NCBI GenBank assembly: GCA_900537185.1
Contig: LS999826.1
Span: 1,382,379 to 1,446,378 of the forward strand
Direction of reading: 5' to 3'
DNA length: 64,000 nucleotides
Source: Cytophagales bacterium Alg240-R148
Lineage (GTDB): Bacteria; Bacteroidota; Bacteroidia; Cytophagales; Cyclobacteriaceae
How positions within the stretch are numbered: position 1 is the first letter of the stretch; each line of letters starts with the position of its first letter. Below are positions 37,026 through 45,668 of the stretch, piece by piece. The position numbers and the translations under genes were made by a program. A model generated the notes under the pieces. The model was not told where the DNA came from and did no database searches. It saw nothing but the letters and a program-made list of their open reading frames with translations.

Positions 37026-39281
37026 ATGAATTCAGTAAAAATTTATTTGACATTAATTTGTTTACTCGCCATGTTCGGGTTTGAGGCTCGGGCAGCTTTG
37101 AGTTTAAAACAAATTCCAAACACACAACCAATAGTTATTACCAGTGCTCCAGGAAATGTTAGCTCTCAATACAATGATGCACCTTCCAACGAGGGCATAG
37201 AGCGTTTAACGGATCAAAATGTAAACACAAAATACCTGACCTTCCACAGCAGTGTTTGGGTGCAGTTTGAAGCGCAAGAGAGTTATGTTCTTACAGAATA
37301 TTCCATTGTTTCTGCTAACGATGTGCCCAATAGAGATCCAGCCAATTGGGTACTGAGTGGTTCCAATGATGGTAGTAATTGGGAAAGTATAGACAGCAGG
37401 AATAATGAACTGTTTAGCAATAGGTTCCAACGAAAAACTTTTATTGTACAAACGTCCACAGATTTTAAATATTTTCGGTTGTCTATGAGTAACACAAGCG
37501 GAAACATTCTCCAATTAGCTGAAATGGAATTGGTAGGGACCTTAGCCAATTCGGGTGTCGAAGATATAACCGATCTACCAGGTAGTGTAACTGCCCAATA
37601 TGCGGATGCGCCTAATGGAGAAGGCATAGATAAATTAATTGATAATTCCACGTCCACGAAGTATTTAACATTTCACAATGCTGGTTGGGTACAATTTCAG
37701 TCTCAAGAGCCGTTTTTTGTTTCTTCTTATTCCATCGCTTCTGCGAACGATGCAGAAGAAAGAGATCCTAAAAGTTGGTCCCTAAAAGGCTCCAACGATG
37801 GTGCCAATTGGAGTACTATGGATGTTCAAGACAACATAAATTTTATCAATAGGTTAGAAACACAAAGTTTTACCATTCAAACAGTGGCCGCCTACCAGTA
37901 TTGGAGGTTAGAAATGCACAACAATAGTGGCAATATATTGCAGCTTTCAGAAATTGAACTATATGGAGAAAAGTCCACTAATGGTAACTTACCGGTGGCC
38001 AACTTTTCTTCCAATACCAGCCAAATACAAGAAGGGGGCGTTGTTACTTTTGTGAACAATAGTGCCAATGCAACGAGCTATAATTGGTCTTTTCCTGGTG
38101 GAACTCCTACAACAAGCACTGCTTTTGCTCCGCAAGTCGTATATGAAACGGAAGGAACATACGATGTAACCTTAACAGCTGTTAATACGGATGGAAGCCA
38201 TTCGGATACCAAAGTAGGGTACATAGAGGTGTCCAATACAGCCACTAATTGTGAATGGGGTAACAATTTTTTGACTCCCAATGTTATTTTTACAGATTAT
38301 GATGGGGTAACAACTGGGGCACAAATTTTCAGTCAAATTATTCCAAACCCAGAATCTTATATGCAACAACGCTGTTTGGATGTTGCCAAAATACTCTATA
38401 GAAATTCTTCAGAAGCTCCAAGGTTTAGAGAGTTAACTTTTGAATTGAAAAATGAAGATTTTGTAGCATATAAATGGGGAGGTGGAGATGCTATAGGAAT
38501 AGCAGTAAGTACCCAACATTTGACTAGGATATACAACCAATCGGGGGGTAATGAGCAAGTTATAAAAGATGAAATTGATGGTATTCTGTTCCACGAGGTA
38601 ACCCATGGTTACAACAATTCACCAACCACTGGTGGAGAATACGATGGTCAATCACCTTTTTGGGCTTATACCGAAGGCATTGCAGATGCAGTCAGGATCC
38701 ATGCAGGGTTTCACCAAACCAGACAACCGGACCCTAATAACTCCAGAAAATGGTTGGGAGGATATACCACAACAGGATTTTTTCTCCACTACATCTCTCA
38801 AAAATTCGATAAGAACTTTTTATACAAGTTCAATGAAAGAGCAACAAGTTTAGGACAAGCGTGGTCTTTTGATACTGCCTTGCAGTCCATAATTGGCCAA
38901 GATGCTTCTACAACCTGGAATCAATATGCTTCTTATATAAATGGAGGAAGTTTCCTCGATTATGACGGAGATTATCCTTGGCAACTGGATTGTCCAGCAC
39001 CCAACAATACAATGGCTTTAAAAGCTAATCCAAAAGATATTGAATCACAAGCGTTTGAAATATACCCTCTTCCAGTTCGCGATGCCATTAATATAAACAG
39101 TAAAAACGGTTCAGTTCAAAAGGATTTGTCTGTTGTGGTATTGGACCAAGCGGGTCAAGAAGTCTTAAAAAAACCGTATTCTAATAAAATTTATATTGGT
39201 GCTCTCAAAAGAGGGTTTTATATTTTTACCATTACCCAAAAAGATAAAGTCTTGTTTAGAGAAAAAATCACAAAACAATAG
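37026..39281 (+). CDS. Secreted BSP-family metallopeptidase with discoidin-like and PKD domains
   Basis: 751 residues. Signal peptide ~1-23. Two homologous discoidin (F5/8 type C)-like domains (~37-172 and ~176-312) share SQYxDAP/AQYADAP starts and GNILQLxExEL ends. A PKD domain follows (~322-402). The basic secretory protein (BSP) domain (~410-655) carries HEVTH (H523, E524, H527), a zinc peptidase signature, then WAYTEGIADAVRIHAG. A C-terminal T9SS-type sorting domain (~670-751) includes YPLPVRDAININ. It should be secreted and either surface-bound or released, probably cutting proteins with glycan docking by the discoidin-like domains. Protease activity is inferred from the motif. Confidence 0.88.
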   Translation: MNSVKIYLTLICLLAMFGFEARAALSLKQIPNTQPIVITSAPGNVSSQYNDAPSNEGIERLTDQNVNTKYLTFHSSVWVQFEAQESYVLTEYSIVSANDVPNRDPANWVLSGSNDGSNWESIDSRNNELFSNRFQRKTFIVQTSTDFKYFRLSMSNTSGNILQLAEMELVGTLANSGVEDITDLPGSVTAQYADAPNGEGIDKLIDNSTSTKYLTFHNAGWVQFQSQEPFFVSSYSIASANDAEERDPKSWSLKGSNDGANWSTMDVQDNINFINRLETQSFTIQTVAAYQYWRLEMHNNSGNILQLSEIELYGEKSTNGNLPVANFSSNTSQIQEGGVVTFVNNSANATSYNWSFPGGTPTTSTAFAPQVVYETEGTYDVTLTAVNTDGSHSDTKVGYIEVSNTATNCEWGNNFLTPNVIFTDYDGVTTGAQIFSQIIPNPESYMQQRCLDVAKILYRNSSEAPRFRELTFELKNEDFVAYKWGGGDAIGIAVSTQHLTRIYNQSGGNEQVIKDEIDGILFHEVTHGYNNSPTTGGEYDGQSPFWAYTEGIADAVRIHAGFHQTRQPDPNNSRKWLGGYTTTGFFLHYISQKFDKNFLYKFNERATSLGQAWSFDTALQSIIGQDASTTWNQYASYINGGSFLDYDGDYPWQLDCPAPNNTMALKANPKDIESQAFEIYPLPVRDAININSKNGSVQKDLSVVVLDQAGQEVLKKPYSNKIYIGALKRGFYIFTITQKDKVLFREKITKQ

Positions 39282-39329
39282 AACCAAGATTTTTGGTTCA
39301 AATCCGGGATCTCCAAAAGGGAGGCCCGG
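39281..39329. terminator. Tandem hairpins between convergent genes
   Basis: First hairpin 39281-39299 (GAACCAA / TTGGTTC, 5-base loop) and second 39304-39329 (CCGGG-TCTCC / GGGAG-CCCGG with AAAA loop), followed by TTTTATTTATT on the plus strand. On the minus strand the first hairpin is followed by a T-rich run. Together they can end both the BSP peptidase and the T9SS protein transcripts. Confidence 0.65.
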
Positions 39330-39335
39330 TTTTAT

Positions 39336-40448
39336 TTATTGTATAATAATTTTAATCTGTTCCATTGAACTTTGGCTTTGAAACAACACAATATAACTGC
39401 CTTTAGCAAAATTGGATACATCAATGGTTCTAGTCGAGGAAAATTCTGAATTGGTGTCCGCCGAGTAAACTACTTTTCCAGCATTGTTATAGATTTTTAT
39501 TTGACACTTTCTAAATCCGTTGATGTCAACGTTTAGCACATTCTTGGCAGGGTTGGGATAAATTAAAGGTTTGCTCGTTAGTAAATTGTGTTCAGCAACA
39601 ACAGTGAGCACTACTTTAGAAATGCTGAATGCACCATCAAAATCTACTTGTTTGATGCGATAATAATTGTTACCTAATCTTGGTGTGGGATCTTCAAATA
39701 CATAATGCAATGGCTCTGCACTCGTTCCGTTTCCATTTTGTCTGCCAATTTCATGGTAAGTCTTTCCATCTGTTGATTTTTCAATTACAAAGAAATCATT
39801 GTTAAATTCTGACAAGGTTTCCCAGTTAACTAGGTTGAAACCAGCTTTTGATACAGCGCTTAAGTAACCAAACTCTACAGGCAACACACCAGAGTCTACA
39901 AAGGCATGTAAATCCGAATCATCGGCAATAAGGTCCGCCTCGTCTTTTGGAGTTCCAGGAAATCCATTTCCAGGATCTGAAACACTTCCATAGACATAAA
40001 AATCACTAGTATTGGTTACTGTTATACCCCAATTAATGCTCAAATTACCAGTTACAACTACCCGACCTCCATTGGCTAGATTGGGGTTTCCATCTATAGA
40101 CAAATTCCCTTTTACTACTAAGAGTCCTGCTGATTGAATATTGAACGTTTCAGAACTGGCTATATAGAGGTCGCCATCTACATACAATGTGTCTTTAAGT
40201 GTGTATACATTGTTAGCAACCAAAGACATATTTCCACTAAAAGAAGTGTAGCCATTAATCCTTAAAAAGTTGTCTCCTCCTGAAGTAGAAGGGACCTGGT
40301 CTGGGCAAGCCCAAGAACACGACCGGCTCCATGCATTGATATCCGTCCAATCATTGTTGCTGTTGTCGTCCAAATTGTAAATATCGCTTTGTCCAAAGCT
40401 TAGCCCAATAGAAAACAAGGTAGTTAAGAATAAAAATGAAAATTTCAT
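39336..40448 (-). CDS. T9SS-exported protein with beta-repeat region
   Basis: 370 residues from ATG at 40448, which gives the best signal peptide (MKFSFLFLTTL to SFGQ). ATGs at 40466 and 40454 are in frame. Residues ~20-175 form a G8/beta-strand region (DLYIASSETFNIQSAGLLVVKG type repeats) similar in style to the giant protein at the left edge. The middle contains the FVIEKSTDGKTYHEIG, YRIKQVDFDGAFSIS pattern common next to sorting domains. The C-terminus is a T9SS type A sorting domain (PLIYPNPAKNVLNVDI). Surface or secreted; specific function unknown. Confidence 0.88.
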   Translation of the reverse strand: MKFSFLFLTTLFSIGLSFGQSDIYNLDDNSNNDWTDINAWSRSCSWACPDQVPSTSGGDNFLRINGYTSFSGNMSLVANNVYTLKDTLYVDGDLYIASSETFNIQSAGLLVVKGNLSIDGNPNLANGGRVVVTGNLSINWGITVTNTSDFYVYGSVSDPGNGFPGTPKDEADLIADDSDLHAFVDSGVLPVEFGYLSAVSKAGFNLVNWETLSEFNNDFFVIEKSTDGKTYHEIGRQNGNGTSAEPLHYVFEDPTPRLGNNYYRIKQVDFDGAFSISKVVLTVVAEHNLLTSKPLIYPNPAKNVLNVDINGFRKCQIKIYNNAGKVVYSADTNSEFSSTRTIDVSNFAKGSYIVLFQSQSSMEQIKIIIQ

Positions 40449-40475
40449 CAACATTATTTTGTGCATTAAAACCAA

Positions 40476-40786
40476 ATATTCAGTACTATATAAACTATAG
40501 ATGTATTAAGTAACCAATTGATTTGTATATTTTTGTGCATTTCTGTGGTTTTTCATTTTTTTGTCGAATTGAATTAAAATAGAACTTTCTCAAAAAGTGA
40601 GCGCAATCCATACCAGGCCATTTTAGAGAGTAATTTTAAACGCCATACGGATCCAATACACCTCAATATTAAGTTTGTGTTAAGTATTGGTAACTTTGCC
40701 GTAATTTATCCCTTCATTTCTTGGTGAATAACAGTGGAGGTTATAATTTTGCGCTTTAACAATATTATATATTTGTAAGTGTACCA
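40476..40786. other. Divergent intergenic region
   Basis: 311 bases, no gene seen. It should hold promoters for the T9SS protein (minus) and the DUF3050-like gene (plus). Two TAnnTTTG-type -7 elements are visible on the plus strand (40528-40535 and 40744-40751). Only the second is close to a start codon. Confidence 0.5.
40720..40751 (+). promoter_or_regulatory. Bacteroidota-type promoter for the DUF3050-like gene
   Basis: CTTG (close to the -33 TTTG) at 40720-40723, then 20 bases, then TAATTTTG (perfect TAnnTTTG -7) at 40744-40751, 35 bases before the ATG. Fits the primary sigma (ABfA) consensus of this phylum. Confidence 0.45.
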
Positions 40787-41596
40787 ATGGAAGTAGTGAA
40801 AAAGGAAATGGAGCGGTTGAATTATTCTATAAGTCCACTTCGCCAACAATTGTCCCTTCATCCTCTTTATAACCAGTTAAAGAGTCAAGAATCCCTAGTT
40901 ACTTTTTTAGGATCTTTTATTTATAGCATCTGGAGTCAAAATCTTTTATTCAAATCCTTGCAAAGTTGTTTGAATGATAACGGTATGCCTATCACCACAG
41001 ACCCTTTTAAGGTCTCCAAAAGACTCAGTAGCTTGGCTCTATTGAAAATAGAATCGGGTTTGGAGTCGTCCGAAGGTAGGTTGGGGTACTTAGAAAGTTA
41101 TCTAAATGCATATGAAAGTATTGGTGGAAATGTACTCCAAGTTAATAATTTTATTCGATCTATTTATGATGGTGGAGAATTTTCTTCGGTTGTTAAGATA
41201 TTGGATGTGCCCCAAGAAAGTGTGGAATATATGAAGTTCAACTGGAGCGTTGCGGCAACCAACCAACCCCATATCATCGCTGCACAACTGTTTTTTGCTA
41301 GCGAATGGGCCATCCCTGAGCTGTTTCTAGAGTTGCTTAAATCCGATGCGCTTACAGTACACTCCACTAAGTTAAAAGAAATTAAGGACTTGTTTACCAA
41401 ACAAATGGAGCCGTCCTCTTTTGAAGATGGGGTATTGGTGCAACAGATGTTCCAAGAATTATGCGGCTATGATAAAGAGCGTTGGAAAGAAGTCGAACGG
41501 ATTGCTACGGAATCTTTACAATCCAGAATACAATTGTGGGATGGAATTTCAGAAAGAGTAAAACAGCAAAACGGCCTTATGGAGGCCGTTTTTTAA
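40787..41596 (+). CDS. DUF3050-like protein lacking the usual ligand residues
   Basis: 269 residues, soluble, all-helical. The match to DUF3050 (heme-oxygenase-like fold) runs full length: SPLRQQLSLHPLYNQLKS at the start, AAQLFFASEWAIPELFLELL in the middle, and MFQELCGYDKERWKEVE ahead of a final RIQLWDGI near the end. Positions where family members, as I recall them, carry conserved His and acidic residues are changed here: the EHHVFAVWDFMS region reads GSFIYSIWSQNL and the HIELDGDEHG region reads KQMEPSSFEDG. It is therefore probably a non-catalytic or altered relative. The end of the coding region also forms a terminator hairpin. Confidence 0.8.
   Translation: MEVVKKEMERLNYSISPLRQQLSLHPLYNQLKSQESLVTFLGSFIYSIWSQNLLFKSLQSCLNDNGMPITTDPFKVSKRLSSLALLKIESGLESSEGRLGYLESYLNAYESIGGNVLQVNNFIRSIYDGGEFSSVVKILDVPQESVEYMKFNWSVAATNQPHIIAAQLFFASEWAIPELFLELLKSDALTVHSTKLKEIKDLFTKQMEPSSFEDGVLVQQMFQELCGYDKERWKEVERIATESLQSRIQLWDGISERVKQQNGLMEAVF
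41568..41594 (+). terminator. Terminator embedded in the 3' end of the DUF3050-like gene
   Basis: Ten-base perfect stem AAAACGGCCT / AGGCCGTTTT with loop TATGG, then a short T-run. The hairpin encodes the last residues of the protein and ends at its TAA stop, so terminator and coding sequence are the same bases. Confidence 0.75.
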
Positions 41597-41607
41597 AATA
41601 ATAATCC

Positions 41608-43917
41608 TTAATTAGGAGCAATTAGGCCCCATTTTTTATTTGGCTTGGCGCCCATAGTATACTCCAACGAGCCTCCCATAATAATTTCTTCATGGGTAAT
41701 GTAATTCCTATCGATGCGCTTGCCATTGAGTTTAACAGATTGTATATAAACGTTTTTTGTACTTTGTTTGTGGGCGGTAATAGAAAAAGTATTGCCATTT
41801 TCAAGTGTTAATTTTGCATTTTTAACCGAAGGACTTCCGATGGCATACCAATCAGACCCTGGGTTTACTGGGTAAAAACCCAAGGCAGAAAATACGTACC
41901 AAGCCGACATCTGGCCAGCATCGTCATTGCCACAAAGACCGTCGGTATCATTGCTGTACATAGTATCCATTATCAACCGAACTTTTTTCTGCGTTTTCCA
42001 AGGCTGATTTGTCCAATTGTATAAATAGGGAATGTGGTGCCCTGGCTCATTGCCATGCACGTAATTCCCAATAATTCCATCTCTTGTGATGTCTTCGGTA
42101 TGAGCAAAATACTTGTCGTCCAAATGCATGTCAAAAAGTTGGTCGAGCCTGCCACTAAATTTATCCTTACCTCCCATTAAATCAATCATCTTTGGTATGT
42201 CATGTGGAACAAAAAGACTGTAATTCCAACTGTTGCCTTCGATAAACCCTTGTCCATGTGTGCTCAAAGGGTCAAAGTTGGGCCGCCAGCTACCATCGGT
42301 TAATTTGGGTTGCATGTAGCCGGATTTGGAGTTAAATACATGGTTAAAAGATTGAGCGCGTTCCAGATAAACTTTTTGATTTTCTGGATCTCCTAATTGT
42401 GCCGCAACTTGCGCGATGCACCAGTCGTCATAGGCAAATTCTAATGTTTTGGAAACGGAATTGCTGTTCTTATCTTCTGGTATGTAACCCAGTTTTTTAT
42501 ACCACTTCAAACCATCAAAAATACCGTAGTTGCTTGTAGACAACATGGCTTCATATGCCAATTGTTTGTCGAAATTGGAATTGCCCTTGGCCATTGCATC
42601 TGCTATTACAGATACGGAATGGTATCCTATCATACACCAGTTTTCGTTCGCATAATGAGACCAAATAGGCAGCATGCCATGTACCGATTGTTTGTAGTGC
42701 TGCAACATGGACACGATCATATCCCGGTTTCTTGCCGGATTGGTTATATTGAACAATGGGTGCAAGGCCCTATAAGTGTCCCACAAAGAAAAGATAGTAT
42801 AATTAGTAAATCCTTCTGCTTGGTGGATGTTGTTGTCCAACCCTCTGTATTTGCCATCTACGTCCATGTATTCAATGGGCCCTAATTTGGTGTGGTACAG
42901 TGCAGTGTAAAAGGTTTCTAAACTTTTTTGGTCCAAGGTTTCTACTTCGAATTGGCTGAGTTCTTCCTCCCACTTTTGTTGCCCTTCCCGTTTTGTTTTT
43001 TCAAAATTCCAATGTGGGATTTCAGTTTCTAAATTGTTGAGTGCTCCTTCTGTACTTACCGATGACATGGCAAATTTCACTAGCACTTCGTCCGTTTTTT
43101 CAAACTCAAACCAAGCCCTTATTTCTTTTCCGGCCATTTCAGGGAAATTTTCTTCTTGATTGAATCGCCTCCAAAAACCGGAGTAGGGAGTAGGGTCGTA
43201 GCGCTTGTTGCCATATTGTTGGATGGGTTTGGAAAAACGCATCGCAAAGTAAATGGTTTTGTTTCTGGCCCAACCAGAAGTTTGCCTATACCCTGTAACC
43301 AAGGTGTCATTCTCAACCCGCAATTGGGACCAAATGTTTTTGCCCTCGTAATTGTAAATGTTGGAAACCAAGTCCAAAATAATAGACGGTGCAGCATCTG
43401 CATTATGAAAGCTGTATTTATGAAAACCAACCCGGGTGGAGGTCGTTAATTCTGCATCGACATTGTATTTGTCCAAATGTACTTTGTAATAATTGGGTTC
43501 GGCAATTTCATTTTCATGTGAAAAATTAGAATAATAGCCTTTTTGGTTTTTTTTGAGGTTGCCTGGTTCTAATACTCTGTTTCCGGATACTGGCATAATA
43601 AGGAAATCACCCAAGTCCGAATGGCCTGTCCCACTAAAATGGGTATGGGAAAACCCAAAAATAGTGGAGTCTTCGTATTGGTACCCAGCACAGTATTTAT
43701 AGGTGTCTGGGTTGTATTTCCCTTCTTCGAACATAATTTCCTGATTGGTCTCAGGGCTGAGTTGCACCATTCCGAAAGGAACGGTTGCACCTGGAAAGGT
43801 ATGTCCCATTCTGTTGGTCCCAATAAGGGGTTGCACGTTGGGTAAATGACTTGTTCGGTTTTGCCCTATTCCCATCAATGAACAGAGCATACAAATAGTT
43901 AAGAAATAGTATTTCAT
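41608..43917 (-). CDS. GH92 family glycoside hydrolase (alpha-mannosidase type)
   Basis: 769 residues. Signal peptide ~1-20 (MLCSLMGIGQ). The N-terminal beta-sandwich includes VQPLIGTNRMGHTFPGATVPFGMVQLSPE and FSHTHFSGTGHSDLGD. The helical barrel has FSLWDTYRALHPL, the family motif GNEPGHHIPYLYNW (E624) and GNDDAGQMSAWYVFSALGFYP (D665, D666). GH92 enzymes are exo-acting calcium-dependent alpha-mannosidases acting on glycoprotein N-glycans and mannans. No lipobox or T9SS domain is seen, so a periplasmic location is likely. Co-located with the SusCD/BSP peptidase locus but on the other strand. Confidence 0.95.
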   Translation of the reverse strand: MKYYFLTICMLCSLMGIGQNRTSHLPNVQPLIGTNRMGHTFPGATVPFGMVQLSPETNQEIMFEEGKYNPDTYKYCAGYQYEDSTIFGFSHTHFSGTGHSDLGDFLIMPVSGNRVLEPGNLKKNQKGYYSNFSHENEIAEPNYYKVHLDKYNVDAELTTSTRVGFHKYSFHNADAAPSIILDLVSNIYNYEGKNIWSQLRVENDTLVTGYRQTSGWARNKTIYFAMRFSKPIQQYGNKRYDPTPYSGFWRRFNQEENFPEMAGKEIRAWFEFEKTDEVLVKFAMSSVSTEGALNNLETEIPHWNFEKTKREGQQKWEEELSQFEVETLDQKSLETFYTALYHTKLGPIEYMDVDGKYRGLDNNIHQAEGFTNYTIFSLWDTYRALHPLFNITNPARNRDMIVSMLQHYKQSVHGMLPIWSHYANENWCMIGYHSVSVIADAMAKGNSNFDKQLAYEAMLSTSNYGIFDGLKWYKKLGYIPEDKNSNSVSKTLEFAYDDWCIAQVAAQLGDPENQKVYLERAQSFNHVFNSKSGYMQPKLTDGSWRPNFDPLSTHGQGFIEGNSWNYSLFVPHDIPKMIDLMGGKDKFSGRLDQLFDMHLDDKYFAHTEDITRDGIIGNYVHGNEPGHHIPYLYNWTNQPWKTQKKVRLIMDTMYSNDTDGLCGNDDAGQMSAWYVFSALGFYPVNPGSDWYAIGSPSVKNAKLTLENGNTFSITAHKQSTKNVYIQSVKLNGKRIDRNYITHEEIIMGGSLEYTMGAKPNKKWGLIAPN

Positions 43918-43989
43918 TCTAAAAATGATTTTAGCTGTCGAAACAATAGATTTGACAGTAAGTTGTGTATGAGGGGGACTTATGCGGTT

Positions 43990-44009
43990 GATTCAAAGGT
44001 AGTTGAATC
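43990..44009. promoter_or_regulatory. Inverted repeat GATTCAA-N6-TTGAATC upstream of GH92
   Basis: Seven-base perfect arms with a 6-base spacer, 73 bases upstream of the GH92 start. The spacing suits a dimeric regulator. No function is proven. Confidence 0.35.
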
Positions 44010-44207
44010 CTTCTTTATTTACAAAAGAATTTGATTTCTTAAATGGAACTTACTGAGGCATGGTAAGCTGACCTTAAACCCATTAAATGAGCAACATAGT
44101 TATGGTATAAGTGAAAAATAGAGAAATACCATTTTGTTCTACCTTATAAATATCTTAATTTGCAAGGAAATTGTATTAGGTACTTATTTGATATTTCAGT
44201 TATTGTC

Positions 44208-44801
44208 ATGCGCATATCGTTTTTTTTGTTAGTGTCCTTTTTTTTTGCTTACAATAGTCAGGCCCAAGATACTGAAGAAGTATACATGGATGGGTATTAT
44301 TATACCAAGGATTCCACTAAAGTAACAGGTAAGATCTACTACGCATATTCTTGGTACAGTAGGTTCAAATTCAAACCAACAGAAGAGGACCAGCCGAACA
44401 CGGTAGAAGCCTCCGAAACCATTGGTTTTGTAATAGGGGACAAACAGTTTGTTGTAAAAGAAAATTTTGGTGTGAGTTTGCGCTACTTTATGCGCATTAG
44501 GCAGGATTTTGTTGAAGTGATCGAAGATGGCAATGTTTCTTTGTACAAACATTACTCTTCCCACAACATTATGAACTTAGATGGTTCAACTTACAAACAA
44601 CATTACGAGAATTACCTTTTGGAAAAAGACGGAAAGTTGGTAACTGGATACAAGAACGAGAACACTTTTGCAAAGGAAGTCGCCAACTTGTTGATTGAAA
44701 ACAAGGAGTTGAGTGATAAAATTAGGAACAAAGAATTGAGGTTAAAAGATGTAGAGTCCATTGTGTTGGCCTACAACAGCTGGTATTCTGTGAACCATTA
44801 A
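44208..44801 (+). CDS. Secreted protein of unknown function
   Basis: 197 residues from ATG at 44208, which starts directly with a signal peptide (MRISFFLLVSFFFAYNSQAQ). The frame can be extended to a TTG at 44160, but that spoils the signal. The mature part is rich in Tyr and charged residues. It has strand-like segments (YYYTKDSTKVTGKIYYAYSW) and a C-terminal helix (~165-197). No family recognised. Followed immediately by an intrinsic terminator, so it is a single-gene unit. Confidence 0.75.
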   Translation: MRISFFLLVSFFFAYNSQAQDTEEVYMDGYYYTKDSTKVTGKIYYAYSWYSRFKFKPTEEDQPNTVEASETIGFVIGDKQFVVKENFGVSLRYFMRIRQDFVEVIEDGNVSLYKHYSSHNIMNLDGSTYKQHYENYLLEKDGKLVTGYKNENTFAKEVANLLIENKELSDKIRNKELRLKDVESIVLAYNSWYSVNH

Positions 44802-44837
44802 AAAAAGCCTTTCAAATTATCTTCAAAAGGCTTTTTA
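44802..44837 (+). terminator. Intrinsic terminator
   Basis: Stem AAAAGCCTTT / AAAAGGCTTTTT type pairing around a ~13-base loop, directly after the TAA of the preceding gene and followed by T-rich sequence. The reverse complement can also serve the convergent suf operon end. Confidence 0.7.
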
Positions 44838-44869
44838 TCTATTTAAATCTTAAAGTCTAACTTTACAGT

Positions 44870-45286
44870 TTAGCAGAATTCTTCAAATACTTGTAACAAG
44901 TGGTTCCCGATCATTTCGGCAGATCTTCCTTCGATGTGGTGTCTTTCTACGAAATGCACCAACTCACCATCTTTAAACAATGCAATACTTGGGGAAGAAG
45001 GCGGGTAGGGTAGTGTAAATTCTCTTGCCTTATTGACCGCTTCTTTATCCACTCCAGCAAATACTGTAGCCAATGTGTCTGGTTGGTGTTTGGTGTTTTT
45101 TACAGCCCATACAACACCAGGTCGAGCAGCTCCAGCGGCACAACCACAAACCGAGTTTACAACCAATAAAGTTGTTCCTTTGTGGTCCTCTAAATGGTCT
45201 ACTACGTTGGCTTCAGTTCTGAATTCTTCGAAACCATTAGAAGTTAAATCTTCGCGCATTGGCGCTACTATTTCTTCTGGATACAT
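44870..45286 (-). CDS. Bacilliredoxin (BrxA/BrxB, YphP/YqiW family)
   Basis: 138 residues. The conserved CGC motif is at C47-G-C49 within VVNSVCGCAAGAARPG, preceded by EANVVDHLEDHKGTTLLV and followed by FAGVDKEAV and YPPSSPSIALFKDGELV, the family core. Bacilliredoxins remove bacillithiol from oxidised proteins. Bacillithiol is known in parts of Bacteroidota. Last gene of the suf operon, 19 bases after sufT, which suggests a role in protecting Fe-S assembly or handling of thiol adducts. Confidence 0.93.
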   Translation of the reverse strand: MYPEEIVAPMREDLTSNGFEEFRTEANVVDHLEDHKGTTLLVVNSVCGCAAGAARPGVVWAVKNTKHQPDTLATVFAGVDKEAVNKAREFTLPYPPSSPSIALFKDGELVHFVERHHIEGRSAEMIGNHLLQVFEEFC

Positions 45287-45305
45287 AATAATTAATGTTT
45301 ATTTT

Positions 45306-45632
45306 TTATAAAAATCCTAATTCTAATTTTGCTGCCTCCGACATCATTTCTTGTGTGTAAGGCGGGTCAAAGGTCACTTCAACTTGAACTTCGTTGATGC
45401 CTTCCACAAGCTGAACTTTTTGCTTGATTTCGTCCGGTATTGCCTCAGCAGAAGGGCAAGAAGGCGACGTCAACGTCATTAAAATGTACACGTTTTTTAC
45501 TGGGAATACACTTATTTCATAAATAAGGCCCAATTCGTATACATCTACTGGTATTTCTGGGTCATAAACTGATTTTATGGCCTTCAATACTTCTTCTTTT
45601 AAATCTTTATCTTCTACTATGGATTCACTCAT
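45306..45632 (-). CDS. sufT: SufT / MIP18-family Fe-S maturation protein
   Basis: 108 residues, one DUF59 (MIP18) domain. Landmarks: DPEIPVDVYELGLIYEI and LTSPSCPSAEAIPDEI with C59, then VEVTFDPPYTQEMMSEAAK. These proteins help deliver Fe-S clusters to target proteins. Lies between sufE and the bacilliredoxin gene in the same operon. Confidence 0.93.
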   Translation of the reverse strand: MSESIVEDKDLKEEVLKAIKSVYDPEIPVDVYELGLIYEISVFPVKNVYILMTLTSPSCPSAEAIPDEIKQKVQLVEGINEVQVEVTFDPPYTQEMMSEAAKLELGFL

Positions 45633-45668
45633 GACAACAGCTATAACAATTGTTAATTGATTTTGGTT

